In this document: piece after piece, positions 1-13,400 of the stretch | How positions within the stretch are numbered: the first letter of the stretch is position 1 | How the letters are laid out: each line of letters opens with the position of its first letter | From: Proteromonas lacertae | Taxonomy: Eukaryota > Sar > Bigyra > Opalinata > Proteromonadidae | DNA length: 64,000 nucleotides | Direction of reading: 5' to 3' | Assembly (NCBI GenBank): GCA_002245135.1 | Contig: NGBS01000872.1 | Coordinates: forward strand, 481,742 to 545,741 | Position numbers and translations under genes: made by a program | Notes under the pieces: model-generated | Seen by the model: the letters and a program-made list of their open reading frames with translations, nothing else | What the model was told of the DNA's origin: nothing | The model's database searches: none

Positions 1-1319
1 ACCTGCTTTTGTAGAGAATTTATTATAGGTAGTAAAAGATCAGGATATGACATTAATAAAGTTATAAAATCATCTCCAATAATCTTACAAGATTGATCTG
101 TTACTTTCCATATATTCGAATCAATACCTTTAATAATAATTTTCTGTATAAATTTCATTTCAATATAAGAAAAAGGATGATCATTGAGTAAATTTGCCAT
201 TATAAAGTGAAGGAATTCTATATACCTTAATTGTTTGTTGGGATTTAGAGTTGGCCAATATTTATAAACTTTATTAAGCAATATACATCTGTATTTATAA
301 TCTATTTTTATATATGCTTCAGCAATTCTTTCAATTCCTTCTAATATAATATCAAAATCATCCAGTTTCAATAACTGTATAAAACAATGATTATAAAACT
401 TGTCTTTATTCTCTGTTTCGGAGATTGGGAAAATTTTGATAATCACATCACAAATTGTGGAAAACAGTGAAGGCACTTCTTTTAAATCGATTACATTATA
501 AATAATGTGTATTAATGTATATTCAATAATATTTACATAATAATTCACTGTTGTGTAAATGAGCGGTATAACTGATATATTGAAACTTACATTCTCCACA
601 TGATAAAGCAGTGTCAAATACTATAATATAATATATTTATATTAATATATACATTAATTATAAATTTCCTCACATTCTCATTGATTTTGTGTTTAATAAA
701 AACCAAAGAGTTTGGTGATTGGAATAAGCGTAAGATAATTCTCTCCATCATGGATAAAATCTCCAATTGATCACTTTCAATCTCTTTTTTACAAGGAATA
801 ATAGCTGTTATACAATTTATCTATTCATATATATATAACGATATTAATTAATACAATTTCCAATATAAGATCAATATATTTATTATGTGATAGAAGAGAT
901 ATATCTTGTGCAATTAATAATGTACTATCTTTTAAAAATTGCTTAATTGTCTGGTTTAATGTGTTATCACCTGATTTAGCTTGTTGTATTGTCTGAAGAA
1001 GGTTTGTACAAGTCTGAATATGAGTTTGAGCAGGACTGGACAAATCAGGTATTCCCTGTGTTTCATCTATTACGATAGACAGTTCTACTCCAGGTATATA
1101 TGATGATTTTCTTGATGTAAAGTTACTAACTTCAGGACTGGAAGATGCACTTGCTGTAGGTACTGGCTGAACAGATGTTCTGTGGATTGGTACTAGATTT
1201 TTAACTGAAGCAACTTGTTTAGGTTTTTTCTTTACTGACACGACTGGCTTTTTAGGAACATCTAATCTGGGTGTTGGAGGATTTTTAATAGGATCTAAAA
1301 CCTTACCCTTTTTATTCAT
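1..1319 (-). CDS. PP2A regulatory subunit B56-like (partial, 3' end outside window)
   Basis: Probable regulatory subunit of protein phosphatase 2A that selects substrates for the phosphatase core. Read on the minus strand, exon 1 is 1319-855, exon 2 is 820-653 and exon 3 runs from 620 to the window edge; the two introns (854-821 and 652-621) are 34 and 32 nt, GTAT...TAG. The first ~100 residues are a Lys/Pro/Ser-rich tail (MNKKGKVLDPIKNPPTPRLD), as in other B56 proteins. The rest is helical, HEAT-like. The family is recognised mainly from the stretch LLNKVYKYWP followed by NPNKQLRYIEFLHFIM, which lines up with the B56 segment around 'LLKYWPKTHSPKEVMFLNE'. The protein is divergent and its C-terminus is missing, so the family call is good but not certain. 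Confidence 0.6.
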
Positions 1320-1421
1320 GAGATAATATGTAATTATTTCAGTGTAACTTGGATGGTATAACTAACATAAAAAACGAAAATTAAAAGAACCAAGCCTTAA
1401 GTTTGAATATATGATGTTAGA

Positions 1422-4022
1422 ATGACCGAACAAAGCGAGATTGATGTATTTTAATCATCTATATGCTTTGTTTGATAGGAGTTATGCTTGTACACATTAG
1501 AAGAATCATATATGAAAGGTTATTTCAAATTATTAGAAATTCCTTTGGAATATTGTCCAAGTTACACTTTGGCTGCATCTGTTCAATCGCTTATAAATGT
1601 AATATACATTTTATACATTTATTTAGAGGAAGTTAAATTTCTTAACCCTTCAAACAGGTATGTTATTGAGAATTGAATCTGTAATATAGCTTTATATTCA
1701 TCATATACCCCTGCAAATACATATGTCACTGTTGATTTAGTAAAAGAAATAGCCGATATAATAACACATTATATAAAATCAATATATCACACATGTATTG
1801 TCTTAATAGTTAATTTATTTGTCACATAGTCACTGATGAAACAAAATTAAATTGGAAAAACACCAGAAATAAATGGAAAACAATTAAATCAGACGAAATA
1901 ATAGCATATAATGAAACAAATCAAATCACTTATTCAATTTGTACAACTCCTCTTCATTCATGTTTATTTTACTCAGTTCTGAAGGAATATGTAAAGTATA
2001 TGTTTTTTATGTTATAATTAGTATATATGAGGTGAATAATCTATCATTTTTATTATTATGTGCTGGATCATGTGCTGAATTGATTGGATTATTTGTATAT
2101 TTGAATGAAATTAAGTATTATGAAAAAGAAATAAAAGTAACAATAATTGATCATGAAGTTAAATGGAAATCGATGTATGAATATTTTATTATTATTATTA
2201 TTATTATATAATAGAATTGATTATTATAGTGATTTTTTTCATTCACATTATCCAAATATAAAGTTTAATATTAATTTCATTGTGATGAATATGTTGTATA
2301 ATATTATATATAATTATTTATATATATTTAGAGATAATAATTCATATTCAGATGAACTTATTAGTTTATTTAACTCATCTACATACATTACACTCTGTAT
2401 TAATATATAATTTTATGTTTAATTTAGTTTATGCTTTTTCTGAGATATTTGACAGGAATATGAATGATTCAATGATTATGTTAGAAAATATAAGAAATAT
2501 TGTTGGAATGAATTCATATTTTATTATAGGTGAACCATGTATATTATATATATATAAAGATATAATGTATATTGAATATTAGATTCCCATAATCAATTTA
2601 AAATCAATTCAGAAATATGTTATACTTATTTATCAAAAAGATGTGAAATGAAAAATGATTTACATTTCAAAATATCAATTCATCAAGGAGATTTTGAGAA
2701 GAGTGATTTGAATAAGTTCGTGGAAGATTTTAGTTTGATATTTGGTGAAGAAATCAAATTATCAAGCCATATCTGGTTGCAAGTATATCAATGTAATTCT
2801 ACGCTTCCAAGAATTGATTTTATATCACCAAAAAGAGTAAAAGTTAATGATATTGTCAGTATATTATTACTATGTCCAAAACCAGCATTATATTATTATG
2901 ATAATATGTTTGAATCTTACAATATAACTCACTATACTTTATATAATGATAATGAAATACTTGACAATAGGATATTACATTATTGTTTAAACTATTCAGG
3001 TGGTGTTCTTATTATTTCTTATAATGATTTTGACTATTTAATTGGGAATAATTCAATCTCTGATGATGATAAAGAAAAGCTAAAAATGTGTGATATGATG
3101 ATCTGTGATAATATTCAAATTATTGATAGACAAATTAAGAAAGTATATATTTCTTTACTTATTATATAATAAATAGTGTAAATTCAATAACTGTTTAATG
3201 AAAGAATTAATTGATAGATTTAATAATAGTAAAAGTAGAATTTATGTTTCTTACGATTTTAACAATGGCAATAATAATTACTCTTTAATAGAATCATCAA
3301 AATGTCAGACTGTTAGAGTCAATTATGATTTAGAGAAATATTTCAAGAATAACAACATAATAGTAACAGAAACTACATTAGAGTGTAATTATTCTACAAT
3401 TCAACAAACGTTGTTTGATTATATTAAAACTACACCTATAAATACTGATTTATCACTAAAACAATTATTAGATATAAATCCAGTATTAATACCGCAGTAT
3501 ATTCAAAAGACATACAAAAAGAAGCATGTTGATATTAAATCAAATGTTGGAAATATAATATCTAAATTTAATAGTGAAAATCTATATAGCGGTAAAACAA
3601 ATAAATTGATTGAATTCATCAAAGAAAAACAATATAAGAAAATAGTCATTATTTTTAGACTAAAACAATCTCAAGATTCAATTGAAACAGTTTTAAAATC
3701 ATTTAAACATTCTTCGTTGTTGTATATAAATATATTACCATACAGAAATTGTCAAGTATTTAGTTATTATTGTATTATTTTAATTCTATAGAATAGATTT
3801 ACAAATGTAATAAAATCCTTAAAAGAAGAATGGAATATTTGTTTGTGCCATATATCATCACTTGAAGATTATTTGGTTTTTCCATCTGATATAGATAATG
3901 TTATATTTTATGATGAAAATTTACCTTCTTTAACTCAACTATCTCACAAAGAAGTCATTTCTTTTTTTCATTCAAGGCATTCAAGCCAATCGTTCAATGT
4001 AATTGATCTTAATTATGTATGA
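1422..4022 (+). CDS. class I SAM methyltransferase-like protein, function unknown
   Basis: A 740-residue protein from twelve exons; eleven introns of 26-44 nt keep the frame, from ATG at 1422 to TGA at 4020-4022. I do not recognise the family. Residues around 2044-2160 read LLLCAGSCAELIGL followed by VTIIDHEVKW. This resembles motif I (glycine-rich SAM loop) and motif II (acidic residue after a beta strand) of class I methyltransferases, with Cys-Ala-Gly-Ser in place of the usual GxGxG. The C-terminal half (from about 3190) is Asn/Lys/Ile-rich and could contain a second Rossmann-like domain (KKIVIIFRLKQSQDS), but nothing decisive is seen. The gene diverges from the B56-like gene, with 102 bp between start codons. 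Confidence 0.45.
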
Positions 4023-4129
4023 GTTAATAAATTATCTTGTTATTGGGTCATTCGCTCTTTTATTAGTCTCTGAATAATTGTTTTTTCTCAAGCCAGTAGT
4101 TTGAACTATTCAAATCGTTTTTTCTTATA

Positions 4130-7100
4130 ATGGTATTAATAACTGTATTTAATGATATCTAGAGACAAATTGGTATTATACCCGCTGGTTGTCCAGGTTA
4201 TGCCTTGAAATCTGTTGTGATTTCTTCACATTTCATAATTTATTGTTCTTCTTTAGCTATTTATGTTTATAAGTATATAGTTATTGTTGTATATAATTAA
4301 ATTAGTTATGAATCGTCTTTAATAGAAACAATTCTTGTTGGACATTCTCAACCAATTACTCAACTATCTTTATCTCCAAATGATGAAAATACTCTAGTTT
4401 CTTCAGGTGATGATAGAACTATTATAGTTTGGGATTTAATTTCTTTAGCAATGGTGAGGCGTATTGAGTATTTTATATCCTAACTGTATGATTCAAATAG
4501 GATGGACTATTCTTCAATATATTTTTCAATATTACCATCAAAAGAAAAGTTAATAATACCAGCTTTATTAGTTTCATATGAAAATTCCACTTTAAATTAT
4601 GTTTCTGATAAACGAACAAAATCATTATGTTCAACATCATCAATAGTTACATGTATTCAATGTGAATTTACTCTTAATAATGTATTATATAAGTAATATC
4701 TATCATTCAAAATAGAAAAATCAAACAGTTGTGTATGGAACAATAAATGGTGAAATTGGAGTTGGATATTTAGATAGTAATTTAAAATTCACTCATAAAT
4801 TAATAACTACTAAAGATGAGATAGTGAACTATGGAGGAATAGTATCAATAGAGATAGACCCTCATTCTCAAGATTATGTTTTAATTGGATGTGATAATGG
4901 TTATATTCTATTCTATGATATTGTCAAATCAAATAAGATAATGACATTCGAAAAAACAAGAAGTGGATTAAGAACAATTTTATGGTCTTATAATGAACCT
5001 GGTCAATTTATTACATCTAGTAATTGTAGTGGAGATTTATATATTTGGAGTATAGCAAATACAACACCAATATCATCCTTTCATCTCGATAATTCATGTA
5101 TAATATCATTAGCAAGTAATAAATATACAACTACATTTGTAGCTGCTACAAGGTATATATATATATATTTATGAATGTAATATATTTGCTTAATAGAGAA
5201 GGATGTATTTTGTTATACAATTATAAAAAGAGAGTCGTTACTTACAAATCAAAATTAGCACATACAGAGACAATTTATGATGTGAAGTTTAATCCAATAG
5301 ATAATATGTCGTTTGCTACATGTAGTTATGATGGTACAATTCGTTTGTGGGATACTGAAACAAAAACATGTCAAAATACATTAATTAATAAAGAACATTA
5401 TTTCTATTATTCTTTATCATGGTCTTCAAGAGGTGATAAAATAGTTGTATCAGATAACATGGGTAATATTCATATGTGGGATGTTGTATTAGGTAAATTA
5501 TTAAAAACTGTAAATCTTGATAAGAATGTATACTTGAGTATTAATAATATAATTATTAGCCAATAATGAAATGTTCTTGGAATAAATCTTATGAAAAATA
5601 CATTGCTGCAACTTCAACAAGTGGTGAAATCTATATAGTAGAAACAGTAAATTACTCTGTTAATTTTAAATTCAGTTTATCAACAAAATGTTATGGGATT
5701 CAATGGATTCCAAAACAATCAGTATAATTATTTGTAAATATAGTTTTTATTATAGAATTCATTTATTGTAGCAACTCATTCCGGAGAAATAGTGAAGTAT
5801 GATTTAACAAAGAGTAAAGATAAACCAGTTATGCAGTTTAGCAGTCATTCTCAAAGAGCATTCGGTTTGAAATTCAATTATTTATATCCAAATTTATTTG
5901 CAAGTACAAGTGATGATTATACAATCAAAGTGTGGAATGTTTCATCAGGTGAATTAATGTGCACTTTAGAAGGTCATACAAATTATGTTAGAACAATTGA
6001 TTGGAATTATGAAGTAGCATCATTATTATTATCAGGTGGATGGGATGGAACAATAAGAATATGGGATATTCATAAAAAGAGATGTTTAAAAATTGTTAGT
6101 GATCATAGCAGTGATATTTATGGAATTGTTTCTCATCCTAATAGACCATTTTATTATATAACTGTATCTAAAGATTCTACAATTAGATTTTGGTTATTGA
6201 AGGATATTGTTCGTAAATTATTGATTAAATTCATTCTAAAACGTCCTTTAAATGAATTGCAATATTCTTTGTCTTTGCATTATGATTATAATTCTCCTAC
6301 ATTACTTAATAAATCTCCACTATTTGCTCAAATATCTTCAGGAACAGATTATGAGAAGTATTGGAAAATATATACATATTTATCTGGTGAAAATGGAATG
6401 TATGAGTTATGGTCAATGGTAAAATGTAATTTACATCGAAATACAACTCCACCCAATTGTCAAGTAATACATATAAGAGATGTATCGAATTATTTAAAAG
6501 ATGAAGCATTGAAATTTGAAAATGATGCAAAGACTAATAACTTTATTCATTCATCAAAAATGACAAAGAATGAGGTGATTATGAAAGCTGCTAATGCATA
6601 TATAAAATTTGGTGATTTTGAGAAGTATTGTGAGCTAATGATCGATGCAGGTGAATGGAAGAAAGCATTGATAGTAGCTCCAAAAGTAAGTAAGAACTAT
6701 TGGATGGAATTATGTACTAGATATTCCAATTATTTAGAGAAGAATGATAGTGAAGATGTTATACTATATCATGTAGTGACAAAGTCATATTTACAATTAT
6801 TACAGTATTTGTATAGACATGGTTTATATCAAGAAGCTTTAATTTTACATTGTATGTATGATTCTGAAGAGTATAAAGCCATAAATACTGAAACTCCCGG
6901 ATTGTATAGAACTGTTAATACAGACAGTATAATCAATCTAAATTTAGATATGAAATCAGATTTTGAAGTACAAAAGACAGTGGAATTGCTAAGTTCGAAT
7001 TATTATAATAAAGGAGAACCATTTCTTGGTGCAGCTTGGTATTTAGCTATAAATAATACAAAAAAAGCTTTACAGATATTGTCAGATGCAGGTGAAGTTG

Positions 7101-7964
7101 AATTAGCATATATATTGAGTCTAAATTTTTTTAGTTCCATTAAAATCATTAACTTTAGATAATTTATGTAAAAGACTTAATTCATTAGGATATGACAAAG
7201 AAGCTTGTCAAATATACTCAAATATGAATTCTAAGAAGTTCTTATTCCAGTTTTGTGGTAGATGTGCATCTAATAAAGAATTAGCAGCAAAGATATTTTC
7301 ATTTGCTGGTTATCGTGCTCCAGAATCATACAAAGACTCTGCAGAATCTGTAATGAAAGAAAATGATCTTCAATCAGCCTTAAAATGTTATATTTTATGT
7401 GCAGATACAGAAAGAGCAATAACAATTGGAGTTCAATTAATTAATCAATGCTTTCAAACACCAACATGGAATTGGTCTGAAATAAGACATGTAATATATG
7501 ATTTACATTCTGCAGATGTATCTAAATTGTCTGATAGTTTAAAAGGGTTGTATTTGTCTTATTGTTCATTCTTTGGATTGATTGAAGCAATATGGATGCT
7601 ATACACTCCCATTATCCAACCAATGTATAATAATTTACTTAAGTTGATACAAAAATATAATATAAATTTTCCTGTGAAATCAGAGATTATTACCTCAATA
7701 GTGAATCAATATATTAATAGACAAAGTCATCAATACAATGAATCTCACAGACGTTGTGCAATTATTGTTTATGGTAATGAACTCCCAACTAAATGTCCTG
7801 AGAATAAATTGTATTTCTTTAATGAAAGGAAAAGATCATTAATTGGTCCTATTTACCCTTTAAATGATAAATATGTAATTACTTTACAAGAAGCTTTAAT
7901 GTGGATGAAAGTTAATCCATATTCTCCTTTAAATACAGGAGAAAGACTTGATCAAATTAATTAA
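4130..7964 (+). CDS. WDR17: WDR17 orthologue, WD40 and TPR-like repeat protein
   Basis: WDR17 combines an N-terminal double WD40 propeller with a helical C-terminal half; its biochemical role is not settled. The start exon is only ATG (4130-4132), followed by a 30-nt intron, then MRQIGIIPAGCPG, which matches the family N-terminus (MQQVGLLAAGCQPW). Introns: 4133-4162, 4273-4305, 4468-4500, 4682-4715, 5153-5196, 5528-5559 and 5722-5755; the last exon runs 5756-7964. The propellers carry clear WD repeats (GTIRLWD, YTIKVWN, GTIRIWD). The C-terminus NPYSPLNTGERLDQIN matches the conserved end NPFSPLGTGIRLNPF. The spliced length is one base too long: at 7126-7132 a run of seven T needs to be six to join ELAYILSLNF to LVPLKSL. 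With six T the protein has 1,197 residues. Confidence 0.9.
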
Positions 7965-8042
7965 ATAAATTGGTTTTAGTGTTTTTTGACATTTTTTGTT
8001 TTTAATACACACAAACTAAAAGCTTGAGTCAAAATATTTTAA

Positions 8043-9057
8043 ATGGAATTTGAGATTGTTAGAATACCTTGGTATATAAAATTAGCTAATTATTGTCATG
8101 AACGTGTTATTATTCCAGTAAGGACCCCTTCAGGAACTCCATATTATGAAAGGACATGTATTTAACTATATCTTTATTATCTAGGGCTATTATATATTAT
8201 TATGTGTTTTGAAGATTTTATTGTATTGCTTCCAAATTTGCCCTTCTTGTATTTTGTGGGAATTATTTATTCTTAGTTATAATGTAACTTCAGATGAAAT
8301 TAGATATTATTTAAATCCTTTTGTGATAAAGTTGTTTGTATTTCTATATGATTTTATTCTACTAATACTGGGGACAATAGTTATAATTCACAATTGTATT
8401 TATAATGTTTAATGAATGATAGATCGTAATGTAACACAAGGAGAGTTTAGTAAAATCAATTTTATAATCATTCCAGTTGTATAATCACTTTATATAGTTA
8501 ACTAGTTTCCTTTATTCGTAATTTTAACATTCTTACAATCGGCATATGATAGGAATGAGCAATTTACTATATTAATAGGTTTTGTAATGATGGTAGATGG
8601 TCTAGAAGCAATATCAGGTCTTTGTGTATGATTATAGTTGTTGCTATTATGAAATAGGAAATCAGTTTTGGTTATAATGTATATTTCAGACTTATTATGT
8701 TAATTGCAACATTAATATTTCTATTGACATTATACAATGCTTCTTTTACATATTCTACATTTGCTTTGCTTGTTCCATACACGTTATTTAGCTTAAGAAA
8801 TAAAGGAGTTCAAAGACAGTTTTCTGTAGAAGTTGTTACTCAGTATAATTATCATTTATATATATATACTTCTATTTATTAGTTATTTGGGGTTATATTT
8901 TGCTCCAATTCTATCACCAGTTTTGATATTCATTGTTTATGTAATGACACTTTTAGGTATGTTGTATTTGATTTACTCTTCTATAATGATGTTGGTAGAA
9001 AGGTTTTGTCCATTTTGTCTAAATTGTTTTTTCTGCTGTTGTAGTAATAATAGGTAA
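8043..9057 (+). CDS. small multi-pass membrane protein, unknown
   Basis: A 276-residue protein from seven exons (introns of 27, 28, 27, 30, 32 and 40 nt, all GT...TAG) between ATG 8043 and TAA 9057. It has roughly five or six hydrophobic segments, including FVIKLFVFLYDFILLILGTIVII, split here as two adjoining hydrophobic runs around 8320-8395, then the 8700-8790 and 8890-8990 stretches. The last residues are cysteine-rich (CPFCLNCFFCCC), which suggests palmitoylation or metal binding near the membrane. No family is recognised. It lies in the same direction as WDR17, 78 bp downstream. Confidence 0.6.
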
Positions 9058-9251
9058 ATGATTGTAGTAAAAAATAGAATAGAAATTTTCATTTTTCATA
9101 TCTATTTATTTATAATAGTATAATAAATTTTAGATTTTATCAATTTATATATTGTTTTTTTTATTTATAATAGAAATAATGAATTGAATAGAATAAAGAC
9201 ATAATTACTAATTAACGAATGAAAAACTAAAAAAATCAAATAAATATTCTT

Positions 9252-10395
9252 TTACACTGTTTCACCTATCTCTTCATATCTTTTAACTTGTACAAAATCC
9301 AAATATGGTTCTCCTGTCTCAATTATTGGTATTGGTAATGATTCAGTTGTATCTCCACAAAATGAAACTTCACCATCATCATCTTCATCCATTGAATTTT
9401 TAGTTCTTTGATAGAAAGAATAATCTGTAGTTGTTGTTGTAGAATTTTCATCTATTCTGTTATAATTACATTCACTCTCTTCTTCTCCACTACTTCTATT
9501 CTGTTTTCTAGGACTTAAATTGTATTGTTTAATTATTTTTTTAGTTCTAGGTGAAAAGACATTTCTATATTTACTATTATTACTATTTGAACTTTGGCTG
9601 TAATGAACAGAATCTTGTTCTTCATTATCATTGTTATTATCATAATCTTCTTTTAAGGGATTTGGTTTTATTACTTTACATCCACAAAATCCTTGATATG
9701 GAATATATGGCAATGGTTCAGATACACCTGCATTCATCACTTCCCATTCGTTTAATGTTATTCTTCTTGGAGATTCTTCAGATGTTGGATATTGAGTAAA
9801 GGATGAAAGCATATGCAAATGAGTAACATTAGGATTAAATGATAATCTATTTACTTCTGGCATTTTAGATGGAATATATTTTGCTTGTTGCTCTTTCATT
9901 ATAGCATGTTCTAGTTTTATTTTATTGGTTTTGGGTTTTTCATAATCATACATTGCTTCTTTTCTTTTATGTACCTGTTCTAATTGCGAATTAAACAATA
10001 CAGGAGAGTGTCTTATTGGTTTTACATAGGATAATACACCTAATTTATTATTAATTTGACCAAAATAATGAACTCTGTAAGTATTTTCTGATTTAGCTCT
10101 TTTGATTTCATCTTCTTTCTTTGAAAAGTTGAAAAAATCTTTGTCATAAACATGTTGTCTTGCTGTTTTTGGTGGTTCTGGTGGTGACACAAGAAATCCA
10201 TATTCATTTCTATCATAAACTCTCCTTGAAGTTTCCCATTTTAATGGCTACATTATAATATATTGTTTATACTGGTCTTTCAGCCTTCCATGGCTTTTCT
10301 TTCTTCAATTTTGACTAAATATTACCCAAATTAATATATACTCTTGCTATACTCATAGCTGTTTCAGTTTGAACAACTACTTCTGGTAGATTCAT
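9252..10395 (-). CDS. unknown charged, low-complexity protein
   Basis: A 363-residue protein of three exons read on the minus strand. Introns are at 10341-10315 (27 nt) and 10272-10248 (25 nt), among the shortest in the window. It begins MNLPEVVVQTETAMSIARSK. A conserved-looking block follows: WKAERPPLKWETSRR, then VYDRNEYGFLVSPPEPP, which looks like a short folded or peptide-binding motif, and later YRVHYFGQIN. The C-terminal half is rich in Asn, Ser, Glu and Asp and is probably disordered. I do not recognise the family. It shares a 69-bp divergent intergenic region with the Hsp110-like gene. Confidence 0.6.
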
Positions 10396-10464
10396 GAGAT
10401 ATATAAATCTGTTTTTTGTTATAGAAATATGTTCGTTTCAGAATAACTGTTATTTTTTTTCAAA

Positions 10465-13400
10465 ATGAAAATTGGGATTGATTTTGGATCTACTCATATA
10501 GTTATATCTACCATTTCAAAAAATCCAGATATGAAGTCTAAAGATTTCATATTTGATTGTATCACAAAGTCGTATTTACACTTATCTACTAACATTTAGT
10601 TCACCTTTCAAAATAGCATATGATTCCCTACTAAAATCATCCGTTCTAGTATTTTATTTATTTCTATTTATCGTTTAGACATTCGAATCAGAATCAAAGC
10701 CATTAATGACTATAAAAGATCAATTAGGAAAATTAGCTAGTGATATAAATGATATTGTTCCATTTCTAGATCCATTTGTATCACAATCAAAAAGTGATGA
10801 AATTTTATATCCTGTATTAATCTTTTATGTATAATAAAAATAGGTCACTTATTTACATCTTACATATAATTTAACCATCATTGAATTTTTTATTTTAGTT
10901 ATTACTCACCTTTATCATTCAACAGCATTAACAGACTGTGTTTTTTCTCTTCCCTCATACTATACATCTGAACAAATAAATCTATTATCCATAATATTAG
11001 AAGCATGTGATGTTAAATACAAGTGTTTTATTCCTGAATATGTTGCTTCTGCTTTATATTATGGATATAGTTATAATCACAAATATTATAATTCACACCA
11101 AGAACAATTAATCGTTTTAATTGATATGGGGTATGTTGGAATGAATGTCACATCAGTTAAATATAAAAGAGTATAATTTATTCAATATTTTATTTGCTTT
11201 TATAGAATCAATGTGAAATATTAACTCATTGTAATGATCAAACTTTAGGTAGTAGAATAATAGATCAAATATTAACAAATTATGTAATTGGTTTAATTAG
11301 AAAGGAGTATGATGTTGATATTCATAAATATCCTGAGGTTTATGTACAAGTGAAGCAAGTAGCAATACAAATCAAAGAACAATTTAGTAAGAATAAAAAT
11401 CTATCAAATGTATTCATTATTCTTATGTTATATATATATAGATTCCTATAACAATAAAAGATTTTTATGACGGTAGAAATTTCACATTTACATTCAATGA
11501 ATCTACATTTAATTCACTACTAACAGACAATAATTTACATACACAATTAGTGCAATTATTAGATGAAGCTTTAGATCCATTACATTTAAGTGATGTTGAA
11601 GGAAGTTCACTACAAATGATATTATTTGGTGGAACTGGGAATATATTTTTATTTCAACAAACTATTTCCAATTATTTGTCTAATACTTTACATAATAGAA
11701 ATCCATTGTTATTATCTCAAAATACAGATATTATATCGTTAGGAGCTTCTTATTATCAAGTTTTATTGGAAAAATCATGGAATTATATATTAATAGATGA
11801 AACAAATTCAAATATAAGCCAAAATATTGAGCAATGTAAAGGATTACCAGTTGATGTGATGTTGAAAGCAAATATTGAGATTTTGAGGAAAGAAGTTAAT
11901 GTTAAAGAATGTCAATATCAAATGCTTGTAGAAAAGAAGAATGAATTATCAAATTTAGTGTATTAATATAAATTTAATCATTTATTTATATATATGCATT
12001 AGTCAAACCTATCAACGAACTTTATCTCTTTATCCTTTTTCAAATCAGAAGAGTCAGTTATTAACAATGTTGGATAATGAAAGAAATAAATTGAATACAG
12101 AAACATATCTACATAACAACTCAATAGAGAATATACAAATGACAATTAATAATGTCAATAAAGAATATTCAAAGTATAAATCAGAACATACATATCAAAA
12201 TATGTTACCTCCACAATCTCCAGTCGTATCATCAGATTTACTAACAACAGCTACTTCTACATTAAGAAATTTCTTGTTTTTATACTCTTCTCATGAAGCA
12301 TTATTTAATAAAATATCAATTCCTTCAACTTTATATATGCCCAATTCATTAGAGTTTATTAATAATGAATACTTACAAGGAATTGATTCAAGTAGATTAT
12401 ATGCAATTACAATTGATATTAATTCAGTATTATCAGTAATGAATGTATAAATGAATTATTTTTTAATAATATATATATATATATATGTATAGCAAATAAT
12501 CTCCAATTACTACACTGATGCAAATAAAGATCAACTAATAGCAAAAATCATTCCTTTATATAATGAATATCAACAAATACCTTTAGTTTACATGAAATAC
12601 CCACAGATGCATAAATATTTATGTTTAAATACAACTCAAAATTTCATACCAATATCATATTTCAATTTCAAAACAATCAGTGATTTATTATATATCTATC
12701 ATGAGTTAACAAATATTATCTCAAAAGAAGTATAATTATATTTTTAATATACTTTTAGAGTGTAAGTAGTATTGATTTTATACCTCCTGATAATACAAAT
12801 AGAGTTATTTTAATTCAAAATATTCATCATTTATTAGATCAATTTGAAATATTCTCTAAAGATTTTCCTGAAATATTACCAACTATAACAGTACCTTCAA
12901 GTTTTTACAAGTAAAACTACAAATAGATTACTCACTGAATCAGAATTGAATTTGATGAGATATGGTGATTTACAATCAGTTTATAAAGAATTGAATAATA
13001 TTATACTTTTATATACAGTATATTTTAAATCTCCTATTTATATAGAAACTGATAATTGAAGTGAGAAAAACTTACATTACTGATAAAGTACAGTATTTGA
13101 AAAGACAATTAGATTATCATCCAGCAGCTATAATTCAACATAAAACAAAAATATTACATTATTACTACTTAATTCAATCAAATCTCTATAAAGAATGTAC
13201 AAAATTTGATGAATTATCAATCATTTATAACGATGTATATTCATTAACTCAACAATGTAATATCTTGTTACAAGATGATATAATACAAAGCATAATTGAT
13301 TTTCTGTATAATTTTATTAAAAACTATTTATATATAATAACGTAGAAATGAATTGAGTAATTTAAGAATAACTGATCCTAAAACATATGAATTCTTATGT

